In this document: one piece after another, positions 1-6,776 of the stretch
Position numbering within the stretch: position 1 is the first letter of the stretch
Layout of the letters: every line of letters begins with the position of its first letter
DNA from: Clostridia bacterium
GTDB lineage: Bacteria; Bacillota_A; Clostridia; Christensenellales; CAG-138
Reading direction: 5' to 3'
Length of the DNA stretch: 35,930 nt
Assembly (NCBI GenBank): GCA_017394605.1
Contig: JAFPXU010000062.1
Coordinates: 1-35,930, forward strand
Translations under genes and position numbers: made by a program
Notes under the pieces: generated by a model
What the model was told of the DNA's origin: nothing
Database searches by the model: none
What the model saw: only the letters and a program-made list of their open reading frames with translations

Positions 1-386
1 AACACGTCCGCGACGCTGTTCTTCTCGCCGCCCTGGAAGATCGCCTTCACGCCGATCTTCTCGTACAGCTCCTTGTTCTTCGCGCCTACGCCGCCCGGCG
101 AGCTGTCCAGCATGATGTCCACCTTTTTGCACAGTTCTTCGAACGATCCGGCCACCGGAATGTCATACTTGTCGAACGCCGCCTTGTCCGCGCCGTCCAC
201 CAGGTACAGATCGTACTTCACGCCGTTCGCGCCGATCATGTCGTTCTCTCTGAGAGCCCGGATCGAAAGCGACGGAACAAGATCCGCCACGCCTACCAGT
301 TCCATGTCTCCCTGCATCGCCACGCCGTCAGCAAGTCGCTGTCCGATCGTGCCGTATCCTGCTACGCCTACCTTGACTTTTGCCAT
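1..386 (-). CDS. gap: Type II (archaeal-type) glyceraldehyde-3-phosphate dehydrogenase, N-terminal part
   Basis: About 128 N-terminal residues are present; the rest runs off the left edge. The start shows a Rossmann dinucleotide motif GYGTIGQR at about residues 11-18. Later come DSSPGGVGAKNKELYEK and IGVKAIFQGGEK, which match the archaeal type II GAPDH family rather than the usual bacterial GapA family. The family oxidises glyceraldehyde 3-phosphate to 1,3-bisphosphoglycerate in the cytoplasm, usually with either NAD or NADP. The catalytic cysteine lies outside the window, so activity cannot be confirmed. The start is ATG preceded by an AAAGGA ribosome site. The gene lies 31 bases after the oxidoreductase gene and is the last visible member of the leftward HAD/phosphoglycerate mutase operon. 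The family call is strong; the match to archaeal enzymes is recalled, not searched. Confidence 0.88.
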   Translation of the reverse strand, partial: MAKVKVGVAGYGTIGQRLADGVAMQGDMELVGVADLVPSLSIRALRENDMIGANGVKYDLYLVDGADKAAFDKYDIPVAGSFEELCKKVDIMLDSSPGGVGAKNKELYEKIGVKAIFQGGEKNSVADV

Positions 387-417
387 AACTCAATATCCTT
401 TCGTTCGCTTTTGGTCT

Positions 418-1431
418 TCAGATTTCATCAATCCGTACAGGACGGTTTTCCTTCATGGATTTTGCGCACGCCAGTGCGAGTTTGATGGAAACCAGCCCGT
501 CTTCGATTCCGACTTTCGGTTCTTTTTTCTCACGGATGCATTCGATGAACTCACGTACTTCTGCCTGATAGGAACCCATGTATCTCTCAAGGAAGAACCA
601 CAAGGGCTTTTCCCCGGTTACGCCGTCGACCGTCGAAAGAACGATATTGGACTCGCTGTCGTTTGCATTCACGACGCATCCTTTCGAGCCGAATACCTCA
701 CCCCTCTGATCGTATCCGTATACCGCTTTTCTGGAACCGTCAATCGTCGCGAGCGCGCCGTTTGCGAGTTTAAGGTTGATTGCGACGGTGTCCACGTCGC
801 CCGCTTTGCCGATGGCAGGATCGACCATGCAGGCGCCCTGCGCGTAAAGCTCAACAACTTCCTGACCGGACAGATAACGGACCATATCCAGATCGTGGAT
901 CATCATATCCATGAACATTCCGCCGGAAAGCGCGACATATTCTGCCGGTGGCGGCTCCGGATCGCGGGAGCTGACACGTACGAACTGCACCTCGCCGATC
1001 TTTCCCTCCTCGACCGCTTTGCGCATTGCGCGGTAGTTGTGGTCATAACGGCGGTTGAATCCGACCTGATAAACCAGTTTCTTCGGGGACGCTTCCAGCG
1101 CTGCTTTTACTTCCTCGATCTTCTCAACGCTCTGATCGATCGGTTTCTCACAAAAGATATGCTTCCCGGCGGCAATCGCTTCCAGAGACAGCTGCGCGTG
1201 CAACGTAGTGGATGCGCAGATCAGCACCGCATCAATTCGCTCGTCTTCCAGTATTCTTCTGTGATCATCATAGATGCCCTCGATGCCGACGGATTTCGCC
1301 CATTCCGCAACTGCCGGCTTCATGTAAGGATCCGCAATCGCAAGGACCCGGGCTTCCGGAACGCCTGAAAGGATGCTCTTCGCATGTACCTGACCGATGC
1401 GTCCTGCTCCGATAATGCCAACGTTAACCAT
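418..1431 (-). CDS. iolG: Gfo/Idh/MocA-family oxidoreductase, inositol 2-dehydrogenase-like
   Basis: The 337-residue protein is full length for IolG-type NAD-dependent inositol dehydrogenases. It starts with the Rossmann motif GIIGAGRIGQVH (residues 5-16). It carries the family EKP motif at 95-97, with catalytic Lys96, then GFNRRYD at 124-130, and the pair Asp175/His179 in DMMIHD, which correspond to the active-site Asp and His of IolG. The family oxidises myo-inositol or related polyols and sugars in the cytoplasm. No other inositol-catabolism gene (iolB, iolD, iolE) is visible, so another cyclic polyol or sugar could be the substrate. It sits between the permuted phosphoglycerate mutase (58-base gap) and the GAPDH gene (31-base gap), probably in the same transcript. 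The start is ATG with a GGAGGAAAA-like site upstream. Confidence 0.82.
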   Translation of the reverse strand: MVNVGIIGAGRIGQVHAKSILSGVPEARVLAIADPYMKPAVAEWAKSVGIEGIYDDHRRILEDERIDAVLICASTTLHAQLSLEAIAAGKHIFCEKPIDQSVEKIEEVKAALEASPKKLVYQVGFNRRYDHNYRAMRKAVEEGKIGEVQFVRVSSRDPEPPPAEYVALSGGMFMDMMIHDLDMVRYLSGQEVVELYAQGACMVDPAIGKAGDVDTVAINLKLANGALATIDGSRKAVYGYDQRGEVFGSKGCVVNANDSESNIVLSTVDGVTGEKPLWFFLERYMGSYQAEVREFIECIREKKEPKVGIEDGLVSIKLALACAKSMKENRPVRIDEI

Positions 1432-1489
1432 GTTTTTCCTCCATTTTCATTAATTGTATTGTAATTGTATTGACCGGTTTCCCGGACAT

Positions 1490-3061
1490 TCATGCCTCCG
1501 TATACGGTGCGCCGGTACCCTCCACAAGAGAGCCGTACGTGCGGCGGATCTTTTCCCAGTTCTGGTCGCGGTCAAGCGCTACGCCTCTTCCGACGCCGGA
1601 CACGATCAGACCCGTTCCCTTTTTCTCGATCGTCCCGCCGAATTCGCGAAGAAGCTCCGGCGCGCTGCCGGGCAGCGTCGAGCGGCCGTCAAAGATGATA
1701 TGTACGTAAACATCCTTCAGACCCGCCTCGTGCGCCATGTCCACAAGCGCGAGCGGATAGTCGATGGATCCGTGCGAAGATTTCTTCGTCAGAAGCGCAA
1801 ACAGATGCAGCGCGGTCCCGCGGTCCTTCACGCCCTTCAATGTTTCAAGGAACACCGGGTTCTTGGCGAACGAGCCGTCTTTCATCGCGTTGTCCAGACG
1901 CACATCGTCCTGCAGAACGACTCTGCCGGAACCCAGATTGATGTGCCCGGCTTCGGAATTGCCTGTTTTTCCTTCGGCAAGTCCTACGGCAGGTCCGGAC
2001 GCTTCCAGTTCCGCATAGGGATATTCTTTGAGAAGCGCGTCCCATTCGGGGGTCGGAGCGGTAAAAATCGGATTGTTCCCGGTCGGTGCGTCAAGGCCCC
2101 ATCCGTCACAAATCAGAAGCAACACCTTGCCCTTGTTCGCAAAACGGAACAGAGGTGTTCCCGTCATCTCTTCCGGTTGTTCGATTCCCATCGCGGAGAG
2201 GACGGTCGGGGCAACGTCACAGAGTTTTCCATGCTTTTTCAGCTGTTCCGTTCCTTCGCCGAGTGCAATGCATGCGACAAGATTCGTTGTATGGGAAACG
2301 TGCGGTTTCCCTTCGGGCGTATGAAGAATTTCGATGTTGCCATGATCCGCCGTTACAAGAACAGTGTATCCGTTCGCGCGCGCGTAGGCAACTGTTTTCC
2401 CCACATATTTGCTGATTGCTTCGCATGCGACCGGCTTTGCCGAATCACTCGACGTATGTCCGATCACGTCTCCGTTCGCGAAGTTTGTCACGATAAAATC
2501 GTATCCTTTATCGATCCCCTTGCAGAGCGTATCCGCGACTTCCGGAAGCTTCAGCTCCGGAACCGTTTCAAATGGAACACCCTTCGGCGACGGGATCCGG
2601 ATATCGTCCTCCCCATCGAACGGCTGCTGATTTCCGCCATTAAAGAAGAAAGTCACATGCGCATATTTCTCGCTTTCCGCGAGGTGCATCTGCGTTTTTC
2701 CGTTTTCCGACAAAACCTCCGCAAGCGTTTCCTGCACTTTTGACGGAGCAAACGCAATGGGCAGATATGTGTATTTTTCGCTGTACATGGTCAGGATCAC
2801 AAAATCAAGCGGGTCAAGCATTTTGCGCTCGAACCCCTTGAAATGCGGATCCGTGAAGGCGTCCGTCAGTTCTGTCTCGCGTTCGCCTCTGCGGCAGCAG
2901 AAAATCACGCCGTCGCCGGGTTTCACGAGTCCGACCGGCTTCCCCTCCGCGTCCGTCAGGTTCATCGGCTCAAAATGATATTCGGATGAACTGCCGTTTT
3001 CATAAAGCTTTTCAACCGCATGCGCCAGCGCGTCACCGCCGGACAGTTTATAATTTGCCAT
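1490..3061 (-). CDS. gpmI: Circularly permuted 2,3-bisphosphoglycerate-independent phosphoglycerate mutase
   Basis: One uninterrupted 523-residue frame holds both halves of GpmI in swapped order. Residues 1-305 match the normal C-terminal part: the substrate arginines R58 and R61, K132 in AESEKYAHVTFFFNGG, metal ligands D198 and H202 (NGDVIGH), D239 and H240 (TADHGN) and H257 (SHTTN). Residues 310-523 match the normal N-terminal part: D319 in CDGWG, nucleophile S369 in GNSEAGH, H430, R460, R492 and R498. The old C-terminus (MTGTPLF) joins the old N-terminus (KVLLLICDGWG) with about five linker residues. The new ends fall in the transferase domain, after LVEG and before a DALAHAVEKLY segment. 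Length is normal for GpmI. One substrate-site aspartate, in the usual DGRDTPP motif, is serine here (DGRST, S461). The family converts 3- to 2-phosphoglycerate with manganese. ATG at 3061 follows AAGGAG; an in-frame extension upstream lacks family similarity. Confidence 0.92.
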   Translation of the reverse strand: MANYKLSGGDALAHAVEKLYENGSSSEYHFEPMNLTDAEGKPVGLVKPGDGVIFCCRRGERETELTDAFTDPHFKGFERKMLDPLDFVILTMYSEKYTYLPIAFAPSKVQETLAEVLSENGKTQMHLAESEKYAHVTFFFNGGNQQPFDGEDDIRIPSPKGVPFETVPELKLPEVADTLCKGIDKGYDFIVTNFANGDVIGHTSSDSAKPVACEAISKYVGKTVAYARANGYTVLVTADHGNIEILHTPEGKPHVSHTTNLVACIALGEGTEQLKKHGKLCDVAPTVLSAMGIEQPEEMTGTPLFRFANKGKVLLLICDGWGLDAPTGNNPIFTAPTPEWDALLKEYPYAELEASGPAVGLAEGKTGNSEAGHINLGSGRVVLQDDVRLDNAMKDGSFAKNPVFLETLKGVKDRGTALHLFALLTKKSSHGSIDYPLALVDMAHEAGLKDVYVHIIFDGRSTLPGSAPELLREFGGTIEKKGTGLIVSGVGRGVALDRDQNWEKIRRTYGSLVEGTGAPYTEA

Positions 3062-3092
3062 AGTCTGAATACTCCTTTTTATTTCCTTTCTG

Positions 3093-3869
3093 TCACTGAA
3101 CACGGGGAGCCGGGTCCTCTGCCTGACCGGGATCGAAAACTCCTTCGCCGGGGAATACCTTGAGCAGTTCCTCAAAATGGTGAATGATGCAGTCGGGTCT
3201 GTTTTCTTCCGTCAGTTTGAACTCAAGGCCACCCGGATACTCCGCTCCGACGGTGCCCGCGAACATAGATTGCTTTGCACCTATTATGTCGCGCTTCAGA
3301 TTATCACCCACAAAACAGCTCTCTTCGGGACGCACGCCGGCGTCGCTGAGCGCCAGAAAATAGATAGCGGGATGCGGCTTGCGAAGCATCGTGACAGACG
3401 ATTGCTGAACCGTGCAGAACAGGTCTCGGATCCCGTCCTTGTCAAGCCACTCGTCGATCTCGACCGTACCGATCAGATCGCTGATGATTCCAACCTTGTA
3501 TCCACGCGCAATCAGCTTTTTCACGGTATCGATGCCGTTAGGCACCACAACGCGTTCGCCTTTCGCCCTGCGGAAGCAGTATGTCAGCTCAACAGCAGCC
3601 TTCTCGATCTTGTCCCTGTCCCATTCCGGAACAAGCCATCTTGTCCAGAGCATGGATTCGGGGGCTTCACACATATACTTCAGCGCCCAGTTGCGGTATG
3701 TGTCATACCGCTTGTTCAGAAAATCGTAAAAGGAATCCGGATCCATGTCCGTTCCGCAGATATCCGCGATGCGGCTGCGCGCTTCGCGGATATAGGGCTT
3801 GTTGGTTTCGTCAACGATCCGGAACGTTCCGCCGAGATCCAGAAAAATCGCCTTGATGCCGTGTTTCAT
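3093..3869 (-). CDS. HAD-family hydrolase, copy 1 (phosphatase-like)
   Basis: A cytoplasmic HAD-superfamily protein of 258 residues. Motif I is DLGGT with the presumed nucleophile Asp11; the usual acid/base aspartate two residues on is glycine. Motif II is the serine in GIISDL, motif III the lysine in LRKPHPAIY, and motif IV the acidic pair in VGDNLKRD. About 100 residues between motifs I and II form a helical cap shared with copies 2 and 3 (for example LWTRWLVPEW). HAD proteins with DLG at motif I include working sugar phosphatases, so the glycine does not rule out activity. I chose ATG at 3869, after GGAGGG, four bases past the stop of copy 2; a longer frame reaches 3905 but overlaps copy 2. 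The substrate is unknown. Operon context suggests a phosphorylated metabolite. Confidence 0.85.
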   Translation of the reverse strand: MKHGIKAIFLDLGGTFRIVDETNKPYIREARSRIADICGTDMDPDSFYDFLNKRYDTYRNWALKYMCEAPESMLWTRWLVPEWDRDKIEKAAVELTYCFRRAKGERVVVPNGIDTVKKLIARGYKVGIISDLIGTVEIDEWLDKDGIRDLFCTVQQSSVTMLRKPHPAIYFLALSDAGVRPEESCFVGDNLKRDIIGAKQSMFAGTVGAEYPGGLEFKLTEENRPDCIIHHFEELLKVFPGEGVFDPGQAEDPAPRVQ

Positions 3870-3873
3870 CTGC

Positions 3874-4635
3874 TCAGACCCTCCGTACTTTGTCCCAGGC
3901 CACATGCGGCGCCTTCGGAAACAGCTCCTTCAATTCATTGAAATCAAAAATCACCGCGTCCGGACGGTTCTCGTCCGTGATTTTTTCTTTCGCAAGCTTC
4001 TCCGGAGTGGTATATAGGATAAACATGCCGTAGCCGGCAAGCCGCGTGCCTTCCACGTCCCGATTCAGATTGTCCCCGATATATACGCACCGTTCCGGCT
4101 TGACGCCGAGCATGGCGCACGCTTTATTCGAGATAGCCGGATCCGGCTTCCGGATGCCTTCCACACAGGAAAGCAGCACTGCTCCGAAATAGTCCTTAAG
4201 CCCGTCTGCCTCCAGCCAGCGCGGAATCTCCTGAGAGGTTACGAGATTGGAAATGATACCAAGCTTGTATCCGTTCGCGTAAAGGTCGCGGATCGACTGC
4301 GCACCGTTCGGCGCAACGACCCGGCGCCCGTCCTTGTTGCGGTATTCGATCGTCAGCTCTATCGCGTTCTTTTTAATCAGATCGCGCGGGTATTCGGGAG
4401 CCAGCCATTTCGTCCAGAGTTCTTCCTCCGTTGCTTCCCGCATCGTTTCGAAGCACCATTTCCTGTATCCGGCGTAACGGTAATCCAGGAATTTGCAGAA
4501 CTCGTCCGGGTCTCCGGTCTCGCCGCACATTTCCGCGATTTTCCGGCGTGCCTCTGCCTCAAATTCCGCGTCGCGCTCCACAAGACGGAGCGTGCCGCCA
4601 AGGTCGTAAAATACAGCGTCAAATTCTTTTTCCAT
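3874..4635 (-). CDS. HAD-family hydrolase, copy 2 (phosphatase-like)
   Basis: A 253-residue HAD protein clearly paralogous to copy 1. Motif I is YDLGGT with Asp11; motif II GIISNL; motif III GIRKPDPAI; motif IV IGDNLNRD. The cap includes LWTKWLAPEYP, which parallels copy 1. Residues near 185-245 differ from copy 1, so the two probably act on different phosphate esters or in different conditions. ATG at 4635 is preceded by AGGAGA about seven bases upstream. Only four bases separate its stop from the start of copy 1, so translation is likely coupled. The exact substrate cannot be read from the sequence. Confidence 0.86.
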   Translation of the reverse strand: MEKEFDAVFYDLGGTLRLVERDAEFEAEARRKIAEMCGETGDPDEFCKFLDYRYAGYRKWCFETMREATEEELWTKWLAPEYPRDLIKKNAIELTIEYRNKDGRRVVAPNGAQSIRDLYANGYKLGIISNLVTSQEIPRWLEADGLKDYFGAVLLSCVEGIRKPDPAISNKACAMLGVKPERCVYIGDNLNRDVEGTRLAGYGMFILYTTPEKLAKEKITDENRPDAVIFDFNELKELFPKAPHVAWDKVRRV

Positions 4636-4652
4636 GTCTTCTCTCCTGTATG

Positions 4653-5384
4653 TCAGTTTTCAGCGTTCAGAGGCGGGAAAATATCCAGCAGCTGCGAGAT
4701 ACGGATAATCGTATGATCCGGCTGCAGTATGATTTCCTGCGGCTCGTTTTTGATCGTATCCGGCTCGTCGATGCGGATCATTTTGGCAAATCCCGCTTTT
4801 CTTGTCCCTTCCACATCGCGGATCGGGTTGTCACCGACATATGCGCACTGGGCGGGTTCTTTCCCGATTGCCCTGCAGGCCAGAAAATAAATGGCGGGAT
4901 CCGGTTTGCGGATACGGACCTTGGAAGAAAGGATCACTGCCTTGAAATAATGCGCTACCTTGTCCGTCACCATCCAGTCCGGGATCTCCGTTTCGGTGAT
5001 CGTATTGGCGATGATGCCGAGCGTGTATCCGCGGCGGTCCAGTTCAATGATCGTGGACTTGACATCGTCTCGCGGAACCCTGCGGCCGTCATGATCGCGC
5101 CAAAGTCTTGTCAGCCTTCCGGCGTTCGCGCAGACGCGTTCCGGATCGTAATCGGGAAGCAGATGCTGGCTCCAGAGTTCCATCTCGCCCGCATCGATCA
5201 ATGATTTCTTGACTTCTTTGCGGTACTTTTTCCAGCGTTCTTCCAGCTTTGCATAAAACACGTCGTGCGGTTCGGTGGCGCCGACGAGTTCCATAAGTTC
5301 CCTTTCGGCAGCGTCCGAAAAATCCTTGTCTTTTACTACGATGCGCAATGTGTTTCCGACGTCAAAAAAGATCGTGTCCAACAT
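4653..5384 (-). CDS. HAD-family hydrolase, copy 3, with altered motif II
   Basis: A 243-residue HAD protein, third paralogue in the row. Motif I is DVGNT (Asp8); motif III is the lysine in IRKPDPAIYF; motif IV is VGDNPIRDVEG. Motif II reads GIIANT, so alanine stands where the sibling proteins have serine. In the superfamily this position is normally Ser or Thr and contacts the phosphate, so this copy may be weaker or specialised. The cap carries LWSQHLLPDYDPERV, parallel to copies 1 and 2. The ATG at 5384 follows AAGGAGAAAG. It lies 56 bases after copy 4 and 17 before copy 2. Confidence 0.85.
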   Translation of the reverse strand: MLDTIFFDVGNTLRIVVKDKDFSDAAERELMELVGATEPHDVFYAKLEERWKKYRKEVKKSLIDAGEMELWSQHLLPDYDPERVCANAGRLTRLWRDHDGRRVPRDDVKSTIIELDRRGYTLGIIANTITETEIPDWMVTDKVAHYFKAVILSSKVRIRKPDPAIYFLACRAIGKEPAQCAYVGDNPIRDVEGTRKAGFAKMIRIDEPDTIKNEPQEIILQPDHTIIRISQLLDIFPPLNAEN

Positions 5385-5440
5385 AGTGCTTTCTCCTTCT
5401 TCCGTTTCAATAATCGATTCAAATATGGTTTGTCTGCCAG

Positions 5441-6202
5441 CTACTCCATTCCGTTCACACGGCGCATGATATCCGGCAGTTCATACAGTTCCTCTATCAA
5501 AAAATCCTCACGGGGAGCATCCGATCCCTGAAAGGCGGCGTCGCGATGGGCAATCGACGGGTTGTTGATCCGGACCGCAAGCCCAAGATGCGCGTTTCTC
5601 GCCCCGAGCACGTCACGCGAGATCGTATCGCCGACATACCCTGTTTCTTCAGCCGAGACCCCCATCTGTCTGAGCGCAATGTCGAAGATCCTCGGATCCG
5701 GCTTCCGGATACCGACGGAACTGGACATTACGACGCATTCCATGTACTCCGAGATCCCGTACTCGTTCAGCATGTGCGGAACAAGCGAAGTGGAAATGAT
5801 ATTGGATATGACGCCCATCCGGATCCCCATCTCATGCAGTTCAAGGATCGTTTCCCTAAGCCGGGGCTTCCGCATGTTCGTCACGCGCTCATAGTCATAA
5901 AGAAAGCTGAGCTCCTCCGCGATCGGATCAAGGCGTTCCCTGCCGATCTGGAATTCCTTAAGATAATAATCGTTCCAGATTTCTCCCTGCGGAAGTTCGG
6001 TAAAAGCCTTTTCCCCGCGGTGTTTGTATTCTTCTCCGTTTTTATGGATGATTTCCGTAAGTTCTTCAGGCGTTGTATGAAGATCGATTCCGTACTGTGA
6101 CAAGCGCGAGATAAGATGCTCTGAAAAGCGTCTGCAGGAAGCGTCCGTCCGTTTGACCGAGTGCAGCGTCCCGCCCAGATCGAAGAGAAGCGTCGAGATC
6201 AT
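5441..6202 (-). CDS. HAD-family hydrolase, copy 4, first gene of the leftward operon
   Basis: A 253-residue HAD protein with motif I FDLGGTLHS (Asp8), motif II MGVISNI, motif III GIRKPDPRIF and motif IV VGDTISRDVLG. It is less like copies 1-3 and closer in motif wording to the HAD gene at 10381 (both have VGDT-SRDV). The ATG at 6202 has GGAGGG eight bases upstream. It is the promoter-proximal gene of a run that continues through three more HAD genes, the permuted phosphoglycerate mutase, the IolG-like protein and GAPDH. A promoter and a LacI-type operator lie within 85 bases upstream, so expression is probably controlled by the adjacent regulator. Substrate unknown. Confidence 0.86.
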   Translation of the reverse strand: MISTLLFDLGGTLHSVKRTDASCRRFSEHLISRLSQYGIDLHTTPEELTEIIHKNGEEYKHRGEKAFTELPQGEIWNDYYLKEFQIGRERLDPIAEELSFLYDYERVTNMRKPRLRETILELHEMGIRMGVISNIISTSLVPHMLNEYGISEYMECVVMSSSVGIRKPDPRIFDIALRQMGVSAEETGYVGDTISRDVLGARNAHLGLAVRINNPSIAHRDAAFQGSDAPREDFLIEELYELPDIMRRVNGME

Positions 6203-6232
6203 CGAGATGGCCCTCCAGAGTGAAATGATTTA

Positions 6233-6284
6233 CGAAAACGTTTACGACGGCTGTATTGTAAATCAGAAACCCTATGTTTGTCAA
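6233..6284 (-). promoter_or_regulatory. Promoter and LacI-type operator for the leftward HAD/gpmI operon
   Basis: On the minus strand, a -35 TTGACA (6279-6284) and a -10 TACAAT (6255-6260) are separated by 18 bases. Eight bases further is the 14-base palindrome at 6233-6246, CGAAAACGTTTACG on the plus strand, with one mismatched pair. The palindrome covers the expected transcription start, so a bound repressor would block initiation. The same sequence recurs at 6724 and 10331. The site also resembles a CcpA cre element, so global catabolite control is an alternative. Confidence 0.8.
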
Positions 6285-6616
6285 TATGAATTCCTTTTTA
6301 TACTCTTCGGATAAAACATTTGAAATAAACTCTTCATCAGTTTGAACATGAAGAATTGTTTTTATTTCCACAAGCTTTTTTATATCAGTTGTAGTGCTTG
6401 AACATGAAAAGCTCCTGTCGCACGTTGCCTCCACATTTTTTATGAATTTCTATCAATTTGTAAATCAGTTTACTTTCTTTAACTGGATTACTCCTCTTAT
6501 CTGCCTGATCCTGATCATGCTTGGATGGAAACTGAGACCAAAGAAAAAAGAAGAAGCAAAATAAAATAACTATTTGCAATAAATTTGAATGACAAATCTT
6601 GTGCATAGTTCATTCT
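6285..6616. other. AT-rich stretch between the divergent operons
   Basis: The stretch is visibly richer in A and T than the coding regions on either side. It contains the possible small membrane-protein frame. Two short starts in similar contexts (GAACATGAA near 6345 and 6402) open frames of only 17 and 13 residues. TATACT at about 6299-6304 could be a rightward -10, but I find no matching -35. I see no tRNA or transposon remnant. Confidence 0.5.
6442..6564 (+). CDS. Possible 40-residue small membrane protein
   Basis: Open frame of 40 residues starting MNFYQFVNQF, with one hydrophobic segment (about residues 15-31, NWITPLICLILIMLGW) and a lysine-rich C-terminus (RPKKKEEAK), the usual layout of a single-pass small protein. 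A strong rightward terminator stands 52 bases after the stop, which shows that something is transcribed rightward here. Against it: I see no convincing ribosome site before the ATG, and the surrounding DNA is AT-rich. It could be a non-coding RNA instead. No family recognised. Confidence 0.4.
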   Translation: MNFYQFVNQFTFFNWITPLICLILIMLGWKLRPKKKEEAK

Positions 6617-6661
6617 CAGCACAGCTAGTGTTTATGAATACCTGGCTGTGCTGCTTTTTTT
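6617..6661 (+). terminator. Rho-independent terminator
   Basis: A 12-pair stem (CAGCACAGCTAG with CTGGCTGTGCTG, one G-U pair) is followed by C and a run of seven T on the plus strand. The opposite strand has no T-run, so it ends a rightward transcript that must begin within the AT-rich region. It also insulates the lacI promoter that begins 25 bases later. Confidence 0.88.
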
Positions 6662-6685
6662 CGATTTTGATATTTTTATGGAGCA

Positions 6686-6737
6686 TTGACAATGCAGACG
6701 GTCCGATTGTAAAATGAGCTGAACGAAAACGTTTACA
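6686..6737 (+). promoter_or_regulatory. lacI promoter and autoregulatory operator
   Basis: TTGACA at 6686-6691 and TAAAAT at 6710-6715 are spaced by 18 bases. The operator CGAAAACGTTTACA lies at 6724-6737, eight bases after the -10, exactly as at the leftward operon. Its position over the transcription start predicts negative autoregulation. The lacI ATG follows 40 bases later with AAGGAG just upstream. Confidence 0.82.
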
Positions 6738-6776
6738 TTATTTGGAATAATTCCGGATCGGAAGTAAGGAGTCACC

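Noticed and set aside
73..1368. Long rightward open frame opposite the IolG-like and GAPDH genes
   Set aside because: The opposite strand holds two clear enzyme families with ribosome sites; this frame has Cys/His/Arg-rich shadow composition and no family features.
1454..2743. Long rightward frame opposite the phosphoglycerate mutase
   Set aside because: Antisense shadow caused by GC-rich third codon positions; no ribosome site and no recognisable domain.
1490..3061. Order of the mutase halves as an assembly error
   Set aside because: Both junctions are in frame, both new termini fall in one loop, and a single start with ribosome site and single stop frame the gene; a misjoin would rarely give this.
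3062..3175. N-terminal extension of the permuted mutase
   Set aside because: The extra residues overlap the end of the HAD gene and lack similarity; ATG at 3061 has AAGGAG at the right distance.
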